Position numbers and translations under genes: made by a program. From an uncultured Alphaproteobacteria bacterium (lineage in GTDB: Bacteria; Pseudomonadota; Alphaproteobacteria; Micropepsales; Micropepsaceae), in the NCBI GenBank assembly GCA_902825865.1, contig CADECX010000017.1, forward strand, positions 1 through 58,729: a DNA stretch of 58,729 bases, in the 5' to 3' direction. This document shows, piece after piece, positions 32,430-40,746 of this stretch. The notes under the pieces were generated by a model. It was not told the origin of the DNA. It did no database searches and saw only the letters and a list, made by a program, of their open reading frames with translations. Every line of letters starts with the position of its first letter. Position 1 is the first letter of the stretch.

Positions 32430-33262
32430 AGGTGGAGCGTGTTCTGTTCATGGCTATCGCGATGGCCTGCGTGCCGATCACCACGGCATTGGGAGCGGAT
32501 TTGTCCGGTCTTTTTGCGTCCGAAAGAATTGTTTCGAAGGTTCTGGTCGATCATTCGGCGTGGGCGGACATTCTGGGACGCAATCTGCTGGTCGATCCTG
32601 AAGGCATAAACCGCTTTGCCTACGGCAAGGTGACGGCTGCGGACCGCAGCAAGTTGCAATCTTATATTGCAGGACTTCAGAAGATTGATCCGCGCCAGCT
32701 TCGTCCCAACGAACAGCGCGCCTACTGGATCAATTTCTACAACGCTCTGACCATTGAGGTTATTCTGCAGCATTATCCCGTTGAATCGATCCGAGACATT
32801 TCATCGGGTGTTTTCACGCGGGGTCCGTGGGATATTCCTCTTGTGACGGTGAACGGCAAAAGACTAACACTCAACAATATCGAGCACGACATCCTACGGA
32901 CGGGCTGGCGGGACGAGCGCGTTCATTATGCTCTGAATTGTGCCTCGCTGGGTTGTCCGGACCTGGCTGCGACGCCCTATGAGGGAAAGTTGCTGGATGC
33001 GCAGCTCGACGCGGCGGGGGTAGCCTTCATCAACCATTCACGTGGCGTGTCGCTGCGAAACGGCCGGCTCATCCTCTCCAGCATCTTCGACTGGTATCGC
33101 AAGGATTTCGATGGCGGCGCCGCCCCCGCTGTCATTGGGGCCGTTCGCAAGTACGCCCGGCCACAGCTTGCGGCCCGGCTTGGCCGACTGTCGCGCATCG
33201 ATGGGTATCAGTATGATTGGCGGCTCAATGCGCCCGGAAAGGTGTTTTTGGCGCCGCAGTAG
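32426..33262 (+). CDS. Exported DUF547 protein, copy 2
   Basis: 278 aa; signal peptide MKVERVLFMAIAMACVPITT, then DUF547 landmarks matching copy 1 in order: YIAGLQKIDPRQLRPNEQRA, YWINFYNALTIEVIL, HYPVESIRDIS, GPWDIPLVTVNGKRLTLNNI, HYALNCASLGCPDLAATPY, IFDWYRKDF. Stop/start overlap ATGA with the kinase gene. Two DUF547 copies on opposite strands within 10 kb, each closing an operon of the same cluster, points to a shared but duplicated envelope step. Confidence 0.9.
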   Translation: MKVERVLFMAIAMACVPITTALGADLSGLFASERIVSKVLVDHSAWADILGRNLLVDPEGINRFAYGKVTAADRSKLQSYIAGLQKIDPRQLRPNEQRAYWINFYNALTIEVILQHYPVESIRDISSGVFTRGPWDIPLVTVNGKRLTLNNIEHDILRTGWRDERVHYALNCASLGCPDLAATPYEGKLLDAQLDAAGVAFINHSRGVSLRNGRLILSSIFDWYRKDFDGGAAPAVIGAVRKYARPQLAARLGRLSRIDGYQYDWRLNAPGKVFLAPQ

Positions 33263-33299
33263 TTCCGTAGCCTTAACGGTTGCCTCAAAAGTTTATGCG

Positions 33300-34082
33300 T
33301 CACCTCCAGCGCGCAATGATCTGGCTGGCCACGGCGGCAAGGTCAGTTCCGACGATTTCCGGCTTCGGTACACCGGATACATCCAAGACGGCATTGACGG
33401 AACGGGTAATAAGGGCGGCAGACCAGCCTGCACTTTGCGCGCCCAGGGTGTCCCATGTGTGGGCCGCGATCATGCACGCCGAAGCTGCGGGTATCTTAAG
33501 GGTGTCCGTAACCAGCTTATAAGTTTCCTGCGCGGGCTTGAACCGCCGGACAGGGTCAACGGTAAAGCGCTGTTCAAACAGGGTACCGACGCCCGCGACG
33601 GAAAGTGCATCGGGGCCTTGTCCGGGAGGCGTGTTTGTCAGCGTCACCATGCGAAAGCCTGCTTTGTACAACTGGTGCAGGGCAGGCGGTACATCTCCAT
33701 GGACCGGCATGGTTCCAATGGCCATGCGCAAAGCATTTAGGTCTGTATCGCGAATGGTCACGCTGTGTATGGCTCCTAGCATGCGTAAAACGCCTGCGCC
33801 CAAAGCGCCGAAGGGTACGTATTGCCCAGCAAGAGATATCGCTTGAGAATACAACACTAGCTGCGCGAACCATTCGCGCATTCTGCCGGGAGTACCAAAG
33901 ATTCCATCGAAGATCGGGTTCAGGACATCAATATCCAGCAGTGTCTCATTAACGTCGAAGACCAGCACGGGTTTTTCGGTGGCTGCGTTGGACTGACTTG
34001 CTGTGGCCGCCACTAGGGCTGCTGTGCCAATGCCCAGGGTTATGGCGCTACGTCTATTCAAGCCGTCGTCGGTCAATGTCAT
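33300..34082 (-). CDS. Tat-exported haloacid dehalogenase-type HAD hydrolase
   Basis: About 260 aa. Twin-arginine leader LNRRSAITLGIGTAALVAAT, then HAD motif I FDVNETLLD (nucleophile Asp), motif II TLTNTP, motif III Lys in VRRFKPAQETY and motif IV AAHTWDTLGAQ. DxNxT with the long cap is the L-2-haloacid dehalogenase (type II) group. Tat export of such an enzyme is uncommon but recurs in this subgroup. ATG 34082 has GGGAG; the frame to 34112 is discarded. It converges on the DUF547 gene and its link to the cluster is uncertain. Confidence 0.87.
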   Translation of the reverse strand: MTLTDDGLNRRSAITLGIGTAALVAATASQSNAATEKPVLVFDVNETLLDIDVLNPIFDGIFGTPGRMREWFAQLVLYSQAISLAGQYVPFGALGAGVLRMLGAIHSVTIRDTDLNALRMAIGTMPVHGDVPPALHQLYKAGFRMVTLTNTPPGQGPDALSVAGVGTLFEQRFTVDPVRRFKPAQETYKLVTDTLKIPAASACMIAAHTWDTLGAQSAGWSAALITRSVNAVLDVSGVPKPEIVGTDLAAVASQIIARWR

Positions 34083-34651
34083 TGTGGTCTCCCGATGCCG
34101 ATGTTTCTCCAACAGGCATTATTGTGACATGTCGTAGCAAGAGGGAGAAGCAACGGCATAAAATACTGATTCACCACCAACACGATGTCGCGTTTACTGA
34201 GAATCCTTGCCAGCGGCCATGCTATTACGGTGCCGGATACGCCGCTGGCTAGGGCTAGGGGCTCGATGTGGTCAAATTCTGCAGCCTGAAATGTCCGCTT
34301 CTGGCGCAAAGCGGACATTAGGAGGACCGGGGACGAATGACCGCTTTGGAGCTAAGCGGCATTCGCAGCGGCAGCCTAATGCATGGCTGCACTATGCGGC
34401 GCGCTCGTGGCTGCCCTCCCGAAAACGCCGTCTTTCTTTTGGTGAGGCTCAGGATGGCTCAGGCTGTCTTAGAGAGGCCTCCAGCGGGCTATGCGATCTT
34501 CGGGCACCGCTAACTCCTTTGATCGATGTCAAAAACCGCCGCACTATTTGATTGTCGCGCATTTTCTCGCGCTTATATTTCCTGTGGACCGCGCCCATTC
34601 GGTCTGCAGATCGGCGACTTCGCCGTCTGGTCCCCGTCTTAGGACCGTCCC
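34083..34651. other. Intergenic stretch with palindromic repeats before the integrase
   Basis: No gene I can support in 569 bases. It has two AAAGCGGACA-family units (34291-34363) and, just before the integrase, CCGTCTTAGGACCGTCC (34635-34651), which resembles in inverted form the GACGG-(N)-TAGGACGG repeats at 39601 and 39753. No tRNA fragment was seen here. Confidence 0.6.
34291..34363 (+). repeat. Palindromic intergenic repeats, two units
   Basis: Unit 34291-34319 is nearly perfect (arms ATGTCCGCTT and AAGCGGACAT around 8 bases); unit 34337-34363 is degenerate (AAGCGGCATT). Confidence 0.8.
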
Positions 34652-35869
34652 ATGCCTGATACCCGCATTGCCCTCACCGACAAGGCCGTCGCGAAGCTGC
34701 CGCTTGCCACCCAGGGTCAATACTTGGCCCGCGACACCGAGCTGCCGGGTTTCTTCGTGCTCATCGGCAAGGCCAAGAAGACCTATACGATCCAGGGCGA
34801 CCTGCGCCGCGACGGGCTGCGCAAGTCCGTTCGCCTGGCGGTCGGTCAGGCTGGCGACATCAACGCGCGAGAGGCCCGAGCGAAGGCGAAGGAGTGGCTC
34901 GGCAAGATCGCTAGCGGCGAGCACCCGACCGAAGAACGCCGGCGGACGGGCGGCGCCACGCTGGGAGACGCCTATCAGCGGTACCTCGAGGTGCACATGG
35001 TCCGGAAGGGCCGCAGCGCCGGAACCATCGCCAATCTGAAGGACCACATGGAGCGCCTGCTGAAGGACTGGCAGGACACTCCCCTAGCCACGCTGGGCCG
35101 GAACCCGGCGATGGTGGCCGAGCGGCATGACAAGATCACCGGCGAGAATGGTCCCTACATCGCCAACGGCACGATGCGCAGCCTCCGGGCGGTCTACAAC
35201 CACGCTCGCAAAACGAACCGCGACCTGCCGCCCGAGAACCCGGTTTACGGGATCGATTGGAACGTGGAGACGCGCCGGGACACCGGCATGGGCGTCGAAG
35301 ACTTGCCCCGCTGGTTCGCCGAGCTGGAGGCCGTCACAAATCCCATACGGCGCGAATTCCACCTCATCAGCCTGCTTTCCGGCTCGCGGCCGGATGCTCT
35401 CAAGAAGGCGCGCTGGGAGCACCTCAACGTGAAGCGGAGCACGCTGCACATACCCAGGCCGAAGGGCGGCGAACGGAAAGCGTTCGACATACCGCTGTCC
35501 CGCGCCATGTTGCGGGCGCTTTGGCGGGTTAGGAAAGCCGCCCGGATGATGTACCCGCGCCAATCGACGGAATGGATTTTTCCGGGTGCTAGCGCGGCCG
35601 GTCATATGGTCGAACACTGGGAGAAGCGGGAAGCGCTGTTCAAATGGGGCAACGATCTGCGCCAGAGTTACCGGACCCTCGCCCAGCACGCGGGGCTATC
35701 CGATCTGGACGCGCACCTGCTGATGAACCACAGCCTGCCGGGCGTTAACGCGGGCTATATCACGCGCGGGAAGCTGGTCGATCACTTGCGGGGGGAGCAG
35801 GAGCGGCTTTCGCGGTTCATTTTTGCGAGCGGCGCGACCGAAAAACAGGAGAGGCGGTTAGCTGCCTGA
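34652..35869 (+). CDS. int: Tyrosine recombinase (phage/island integrase)
   Basis: 405 aa. The N-terminal half has the arm-binding DUF4102-like region (MPDTRIALTDKAVAKLP, YTIQGDLRRDGLRKSVRLAV) and a SAM-like core-binding domain. The catalytic domain shows Arg in SGSRPDAL (about 246), Lys in RPKGGERK, NDLRQSYR with the second Arg (about 337), His in LMNHSLPG (about 359) and the nucleophile Tyr in NAGYITRG (about 368). The first His of the usual HxxR box is Asn. It is the only integrase in the window and the natural candidate for the tRNA-Arg insertion, though 11 kb from the intact tRNA. Confidence 0.92.
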   Translation: MPDTRIALTDKAVAKLPLATQGQYLARDTELPGFFVLIGKAKKTYTIQGDLRRDGLRKSVRLAVGQAGDINAREARAKAKEWLGKIASGEHPTEERRRTGGATLGDAYQRYLEVHMVRKGRSAGTIANLKDHMERLLKDWQDTPLATLGRNPAMVAERHDKITGENGPYIANGTMRSLRAVYNHARKTNRDLPPENPVYGIDWNVETRRDTGMGVEDLPRWFAELEAVTNPIRREFHLISLLSGSRPDALKKARWEHLNVKRSTLHIPRPKGGERKAFDIPLSRAMLRALWRVRKAARMMYPRQSTEWIFPGASAAGHMVEHWEKREALFKWGNDLRQSYRTLAQHAGLSDLDAHLLMNHSLPGVNAGYITRGKLVDHLRGEQERLSRFIFASGATEKQERRLAA

Positions 35870-36158
35870 AGATCCGCGTTTCTCATCCATTCATGCACGC
35901 GCGAGCGACTACGGGACCTAGCGTTTAAAATGCAAGCCCAGAATGCGTGCAGATCAAAAAATGATTCTGGGGCGTGATTATTTGATTTACGTGGGCTCGG
36001 TGTTTCGCCACAACGGCGCAACCGCCCGCCTCTGATGGCCAGAAAGGGAGTGATTGATTTTGAACGGTGCAGAAGGCCTCGCGGGCCGCTGCAGCCGGCA
36101 GGTCACGACCGTCTAATCGTGCCGCCGCTGCAACGCCCTCCGAGCAGGAAGGAAAGCA

Positions 36159-36407
36159 GTGTCGGATATCAACTCAAATGCGCCTGCGGCACTGAATGCC
36201 GCAACGGGCGCCAGATACACTTCATTACGACCAGAATGGCTAACAGCCGAAGAAGCCGCGGATCACTTGAATGTGTCCGTATCGGCGCTGGAAAAATGGC
36301 GCCGCCAAGGTCGCGGTCCACCATTTTATCGCCTGTCTAAACGAATGATCCGTTACCGCCGCGTCGATCTAGACGCACACATGTCATGTCCAATCCAAGG
36401 AAATTAA
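36159..36407 (+). CDS. Excisionase/AlpA-like helix-turn-helix protein
   Basis: 82 aa. RPEWLTAEEAADHLNVSVSA, then LEKWRRQGRGPPFYRLSKRM and IRYRRVDLDAHM: the MerR-like winged HTH of HTH_17 / AlpA-type proteins. It starts at GTG with AGGAAGGAAA upstream. One base before the next gene. The likely role is directing excision or activating the element's genes. Confidence 0.87.
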   Translation: MSDINSNAPAALNAATGARYTSLRPEWLTAEEAADHLNVSVSALEKWRRQGRGPPFYRLSKRMIRYRRVDLDAHMSCPIQGN

Positions 36408-36408
36408 G

Positions 36409-36858
36409 ATGCAACTTGACGAGTTACTCGATGAGAATTTCAAGAAGGAAGTCCTGTATGAGCTTGGCCAGTTAAGATCGGAAGTATTCGCAACCGCTCG
36501 TGACAATATGCATTTGGAGGACCGAATAGCTATGTTGGAAAACCACTGCGACGTGGTTCAAACCGACAGGCACTGGATTTCACTCAAAGACGCCGCAAAA
36601 TTGATTGGCGCCAATAAGAAATGGTTGCGCCAAGCGATCCAATACGACGAAGGCCCGAAACATTATGAAGTAGGCGGAAAAATCATGTTCCGAGCCGCGG
36701 ACCTAATTAAGTTCGGCGACCACTATAAGAAGGCATTCGGTCAGTTTAGTGAACGGACCCGGGTCGAGACAGAAGTTTCATCTCAGCATCGTGCCTTCAC
36801 ATCTGAAGATGAGGCTTGGCAAGAAAAGCAGGTTTTTAAAAAATCTGACGAACTTTGA
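36409..36858 (+). CDS. Element accessory protein with central HTH
   Basis: 149 aa. The N-terminal helical segment (LDENFKKEVLYELGQLRSEV) may be a coiled coil; the centre ISLKDAAKLIGANKKWLRQA and YEVGGKIMFRAADLIKFGDH look like a DNA-binding HTH and wing similar to the upstream protein. The C-terminus is polar. No named family recognised. The gene is AT-richer than the flanks. Confidence 0.75.
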   Translation: MQLDELLDENFKKEVLYELGQLRSEVFATARDNMHLEDRIAMLENHCDVVQTDRHWISLKDAAKLIGANKKWLRQAIQYDEGPKHYEVGGKIMFRAADLIKFGDHYKKAFGQFSERTRVETEVSSQHRAFTSEDEAWQEKQVFKKSDEL

Positions 36859-36967
36859 ACCCACCAGTTGATATATGACCCCGGTCGGGTTCGGAAAGCG
36901 GTGTGACGGAAACTCTTCCGCTCGAGCGCACGAAGCCGACCGGGCCTTGCCACCGAGAGATAGAAAA

Positions 36968-39307
36968 ATGAAAAATCCCGCAAATGCTGCATCTTCCACC
37001 GAGCACCACGCCAACGAAAATCACAGCCCACCAGAACCGAGCAGGGAAGAAATTGCTGAGTTCCTTACACTCTTTCAGCAGCCCGCTGGTTGGTCCATCA
37101 GCGCCTTGGGCAACGCGATGGGAACGCGGTACTTTACCGATCATGATGAGGCGGTAAATTTCGCCTGCCTTGCGAATAAGACCGGCAAGAGCGTTTATTT
37201 TGTTCCAGCAAATTTTCAGCTGCCAGATGACACGACCAAAAATCCAAAGAACAGTGACATCGAAAGCTCGCACTTTCTTTGGGTAGACATTGACCCGGAG
37301 GGCGCAGGCGATGTTGGCGCAGAAAGGACCCGCATCCTGCGACGCGTTGAAGATGGCACACCTGGCGTGCCAAAGCCGACAGGCATTGTCTGCAGCGGTA
37401 ACGGGTTTCAGCTTTATTGGAAACTGCGCGAAGCGGTCACGCCGGGTGAAGCGGCCGCAAAGAATAAGTGGCTAATCGAAAAGCTAGGTGGCGACAAATC
37501 GGCCTTCAATCCAGCGCGATTGATGCGTGTGGCAGGCACCGTTAATTACCCGACCAAAACAAAAGTAAAGAAGGGCCGCAAACCAGAACGTGCCTATCTC
37601 GTGTCATGGGATGAGACCCGAATATACGAAGCTGGCATATTTCCTAGTGTCGAAGCGCCGCCCCAACAGAAGCGCACCGGCGATGAAACGCGGGCGGATT
37701 TTGTAAGCGCGCGCCTCTCGCAGATGGACTTTGATCATCTCCCGCTGCATGGGGAACTCCGAGCTTTGATCGTGTCAGGCAACGATCCCATCGACACCGA
37801 CCGGTTTACTGATCGTTCAAAAGCGGTATGGCACGCCGCCCAAGAGATGGTGAGGGCGGGGCTCAAGGACGAGATTATCTACTCGATTTTAACCGACCAT
37901 AATTTCCGCATCAGCGACCACGTGCTCGACCAGGCAAACTCTGATCGCGCTGCGCGGCGGACTATTTCGCGCGCGCGGTTGTCGGTTGAAGATCCGACTC
38001 TAGCCGAAATGAACACCAAACATTCTGTCATCAGTTATGTCGGCGGAAAATGCATGGTTACTGTCGAAGTACCGAGCCCTAACGACCCCAGCGTCACAAT
38101 GCTGCGCCTTCAGTCGACTACCGAATTCTGCAACGCCTACGGTAACAAATATGTGGAGGTGGACGAGGGCAGGAAGAAGTCGATGGGGCATTGGTGGCTG
38201 CAGCATCCACGGCGCCGTCAGTACGATACCCTGGTGTTTCGACCTGGAGAGCCCGAAGAAATTGGCAATAGCCTGAACCTGTGGAAAGGCTTCGCGGTCA
38301 CGCCGCAACCCGGCGATTGGTCGAAGCTGCGCAGACACATCGTGGACGTCTTGGCAGACGGCATTCAGGAACATGCCGACTACATTTTATCCTGGGTCGC
38401 ATGGATGGTGCAGAACCCTGATCGGCGGGCGGAGGTTGCGCTGGTGCTCAAGGGCGGAAGGGGCACCGGTAAAGGAACATTTGCCAATGCATTGAGGGCG
38501 ATATTCGGAAGGCATGCGCTGCAGGTCAGCAGCGCCAAGCATGTAGCGGGCGACTTCAATGCCCACCTTCGAAGCGTGGTCTTCTTGTTCTCTGACGAGT
38601 CTTACTTTCCCGGGGCAAAAGCCAGCGAAGGCACGCTGAAGCGGCTACTAACCGAGGAGACTTTATTTATCGAAGCCAAGGGGCGCGATGGCGAGGAGGT
38701 GCCAAATTGTCTGCATGTTCTCATGGCGTCCAATGAAGATTGGGTCGTTCCCGCCGGGATGGACGAGCGCCGGTTCGCCGTTTTTGAGGTGTCAGCCAGT
38801 CGGGCCCAGGACGAAGCATACTTCGCAGAAATAAATGCTGAGCTTGCAGCGGGAGGTGTGGAGGCCTTCCTCTACGATATGCTGGCAATGGACCTGGGCA
38901 ACTGGCACCCGCGTCGCGTGCCGCAGACGAACGCGTTGTTGGACCAGAAGCTAAACAGCCTTACCCCTTTGCAGGAATGGGTATACGGCCTGCTTCAAGA
39001 GGGTCGTCTGAGCTGCGCCACGAGCGATCGGCCCAACTTTGCAACCAACTGGAACCTTTACACCAGGGCGCGCCATAGTAACCCGCGCCTGCGCGACGTG
39101 TCGGATATCAAGTTGGGCAAGGCTTTAAAAGAATTCGGGGTGACCGATGGATGGAGCGGCAAGGACAAAGGTAAACAGTTCCCGCCGCTGCCGGTGATGC
39201 GGGCCGAGTTTGAAAAGCGCATTGGTGGGCAGATCATTTGGGGCGACACAAATGCGGACGGACAATGGGAGGCCGATCAGCCATCGCTAAACGGCGTGCC
39301 ATGGTGA
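36968..39307 (+). CDS. Primase-helicase (AEP primase plus SF3/P4-type helicase)
   Basis: About 779 aa. The N-terminal archaeo-eukaryotic-primase-like domain has the metal motif FLWVDIDPEG and SGNGFQLYW, then RLMRVAGTVNYPTK. The C-terminal helicase has Walker A LKGGRGTGKGTFANALRAIF, a following acidic FLFSDESYFPG, sensor region LHVLMASNEDWVVPAG and arginine-rich GMDERRFAVFEVSA, the DUF5906/P4-helicase layout. The start is taken at 36968 (GAGAGAT upstream); an earlier ATG at 36875 would add a low-complexity head. It would initiate replication of the element. Confidence 0.9.
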   Translation: MKNPANAASSTEHHANENHSPPEPSREEIAEFLTLFQQPAGWSISALGNAMGTRYFTDHDEAVNFACLANKTGKSVYFVPANFQLPDDTTKNPKNSDIESSHFLWVDIDPEGAGDVGAERTRILRRVEDGTPGVPKPTGIVCSGNGFQLYWKLREAVTPGEAAAKNKWLIEKLGGDKSAFNPARLMRVAGTVNYPTKTKVKKGRKPERAYLVSWDETRIYEAGIFPSVEAPPQQKRTGDETRADFVSARLSQMDFDHLPLHGELRALIVSGNDPIDTDRFTDRSKAVWHAAQEMVRAGLKDEIIYSILTDHNFRISDHVLDQANSDRAARRTISRARLSVEDPTLAEMNTKHSVISYVGGKCMVTVEVPSPNDPSVTMLRLQSTTEFCNAYGNKYVEVDEGRKKSMGHWWLQHPRRRQYDTLVFRPGEPEEIGNSLNLWKGFAVTPQPGDWSKLRRHIVDVLADGIQEHADYILSWVAWMVQNPDRRAEVALVLKGGRGTGKGTFANALRAIFGRHALQVSSAKHVAGDFNAHLRSVVFLFSDESYFPGAKASEGTLKRLLTEETLFIEAKGRDGEEVPNCLHVLMASNEDWVVPAGMDERRFAVFEVSASRAQDEAYFAEINAELAAGGVEAFLYDMLAMDLGNWHPRRVPQTNALLDQKLNSLTPLQEWVYGLLQEGRLSCATSDRPNFATNWNLYTRARHSNPRLRDVSDIKLGKALKEFGVTDGWSGKDKGKQFPPLPVMRAEFEKRIGGQIIWGDTNADGQWEADQPSLNGVPW

Positions 39308-39408
39308 TCACCTACTTACCTACTAATCGCCGGGGTGATTTGGATTGGCATCACTTACCCGATCGCCAGGTGATCTATTTATTGGGTGAAATTGGTAGGT
39401 TGGTAGGT
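39302..39408. repeat. Iteron-like repeat cluster, possible replication origin
   Basis: Overlaps the primase-helicase stop. Perfect palindrome GGTGATCACC (39303-39312), further GGTGAT copies, and an outer inverted repeat ACCTACTTACCTACT (39310-39324) against GGTAGGTTGGTAGGT (39394-39408). Repeats directly after an SF3-type helicase gene suit an element origin, as in P4. This is inference. Confidence 0.4.
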
Positions 39409-39773
39409 GTCTTTCTTTTTGGGGCAATCCGGCGGCAGTTGATCGATCGAGGCGCGCCCCCTGCCTTGGGGTGGCGATTAGGGGCGTTGGCCATCAGTCA
39501 TTGGGGGTGCACCTAGCCCCTCAAAGCGCGCATGTAGGGGGGCGGGTGACCTGTCACGTTGCATCGGCACGCCCATCTCCACGTCCCGCCGCAAGCGAGA
39601 CGGTTTTTAGGACGGCTGGATTGCGTGCGCGGACCGGTCACGCGTGGACCTCAAAACCTCGCATCTCACGGTCTGCCTGCCCCCCGTTGGGAAAACCTGG
39701 AGCGTCCACGGAAGTTAGCCGTGCTCCCGCGTCCCTGTTTTTGGAAAAGACGGTATATAGGACGGTGAAGCGT
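39308..39773. other. Gene-free stretch after the primase-helicase
   Basis: Holds the repeat cluster to 39408 and two direct repeats of the form GACGG-T-n-T-n-TAGGACGG at about 39601-39617 and 39753-39769. I see no protein-coding gene. Confidence 0.55.
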
Positions 39774-39974
39774 TTACCGCTGACGCTGCGAACCGGCGTA
39801 GTAAACGCCCAGATCATGGCAGCGCGCCGCGTCGATGTCCTGCAGCTGCAGGAGCGCGGCCCTGACGTCGGCATAGCTGGCCCCTGTGGCGGTCCTAAGG
39901 GCGTCGATGGTGTATCCGCTTTCGGGCTTCGTGCCATCTAACAGGTCCCAGATTCGGAGCGCCAGCTGATCCAT
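39774..39974 (-). CDS. Small winged-helix-like protein
   Basis: 66 aa. MDQLALRIWDLLDGTKPESG, then YTIDALRTATGASYADVRAA and LLQLQDIDAA, which reads as an HTH of the kind seen in small element regulators. No clear ribosome-binding site, so support rests on the plausible fold and lack of a better frame. Confidence 0.5.
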   Translation of the reverse strand: MDQLALRIWDLLDGTKPESGYTIDALRTATGASYADVRAALLQLQDIDAARCHDLGVYYAGSQRQR

Positions 39975-40097
39975 GACGCTGAACTTAGGCCACGGAGGAT
40001 GAGCGACAACCCCTCCCCCATACCTGTGTAAAGGTACTTCGCAGCGACGGGGGCGCGCGTCGGGAGCACGCGAGGAGATGGCGGCCTACTGCACCGC

Positions 40098-40304
40098 CTA
40101 TCGCTTCAGCAGGTCCGCCGGGCTGACCCCAAGCACCGCAGCGATGCGGGCCATGACCAATAGGCTGGGATTCCGCTTACCCCGTTCGATCCCTCCCGCG
40201 TAGGTGAGGTCGATCTCGGCCTCAAGGGCCAAGTCCTCCTGGGTCAGCTTCTTAGCTAGCCGGAGCCGTTTCACGTTCGCACCGAGGACGCGCCGCCAGT
40301 CCAT
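40098..40304 (-). CDS. XRE-family HTH repressor
   Basis: 68 aa, a single Cro/C1-type domain: VKRLRLAKKLTQEDLALEAE, DLTYAGGIERGKRNPSLLVM, ARIAAVLGVSPADLLKR. Divergent from the lipoprotein gene, with the repeat-bearing region 40329-40355 between them as the obvious operator. It is the likely repressor of itself and of the two secreted-protein genes. Confidence 0.9.
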   Translation of the reverse strand: MDWRRVLGANVKRLRLAKKLTQEDLALEAEIDLTYAGGIERGKRNPSLLVMARIAAVLGVSPADLLKR

Positions 40305-40328
40305 GCCCGTAGCAGGGCCGACTTGGCT

Positions 40329-40355
40329 TATAGTCTCTAGGGATTATAGTCCCTG
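40329..40355. promoter_or_regulatory. Probable operator of the XRE repressor
   Basis: Direct repeats TTATAGTCTCT (40329-40339) and TTATAGTCCCT (40345-40355), 16 bases apart; the second lies in an inverted repeat AGGGA-N6-TCCCT (40340-40355). It sits between divergent genes. Confidence 0.5.
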
Positions 40356-40380
40356 TCGGCTTGTCTTTCGGGGGACGGAT

Positions 40381-40746
40381 ATGGGGCGGTCGGCCTTGGT
40401 GGCTTTGGTCGTGACGGTTCTGGCGGGCTGTACATCTCGCGTCGAGCTGGCTCAGCAGCCCCCCGCGCTTGAATTCGATACCCCCGCCAAGCTGACGGAC
40501 GTTAGGGACTGCATCACCGCCAAGAACATCTATCTCACTCTCGTACCGTTCCGGGATGGCTGGCAGTTCATCCAAGAAGAACACGGCGGGGACTTCGCCA
40601 TCTTCTCTCTGCGGCTGCTGCCCGTACCGATAGGGACACACGTAGAGCTGCGGACGGGGAAGTCGTTGGGGCAAGCCACCTTGGATCAGGCAGTGATCCC
40701 GTGCATCAAGGACCTGCCCGGTTACAACGCGGGCTGGGCACGATGA
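40381..40746 (+). CDS. Putative lipoprotein
   Basis: 121 aa. The leader MGRSALVALVVTVLAGCTSR has a lipobox LAGC, then a compact domain with two Cys (RDCITAKNIYLTL and VIPCIKDLPGYN) likely forming a disulfide. A GGGGGACGG site precedes the ATG at 40381. It overlaps the next gene by 4 bases. No recognised family. Confidence 0.72.
   Translation: MGRSALVALVVTVLAGCTSRVELAQQPPALEFDTPAKLTDVRDCITAKNIYLTLVPFRDGWQFIQEEHGGDFAIFSLRLLPVPIGTHVELRTGKSLGQATLDQAVIPCIKDLPGYNAGWAR

Larger units (their letters stand above)
34652..39307 (+). mobile_element. Integration and replication module
   Basis: Integrase, AlpA/excisionase-like HTH, HTH-containing accessory protein and primase-helicase in one direction, followed by a repeat-rich stretch. 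This is the core set of a P4-type satellite or integrative element without capsid or conjugation genes. The right limit is uncertain. Confidence 0.65.

Noticed and set aside
35937..35971. Terminator after the integrase (CCCAGAAT/ATTCTGGG)
   Set aside because: The 19-base loop and missing T tract make it unconvincing.
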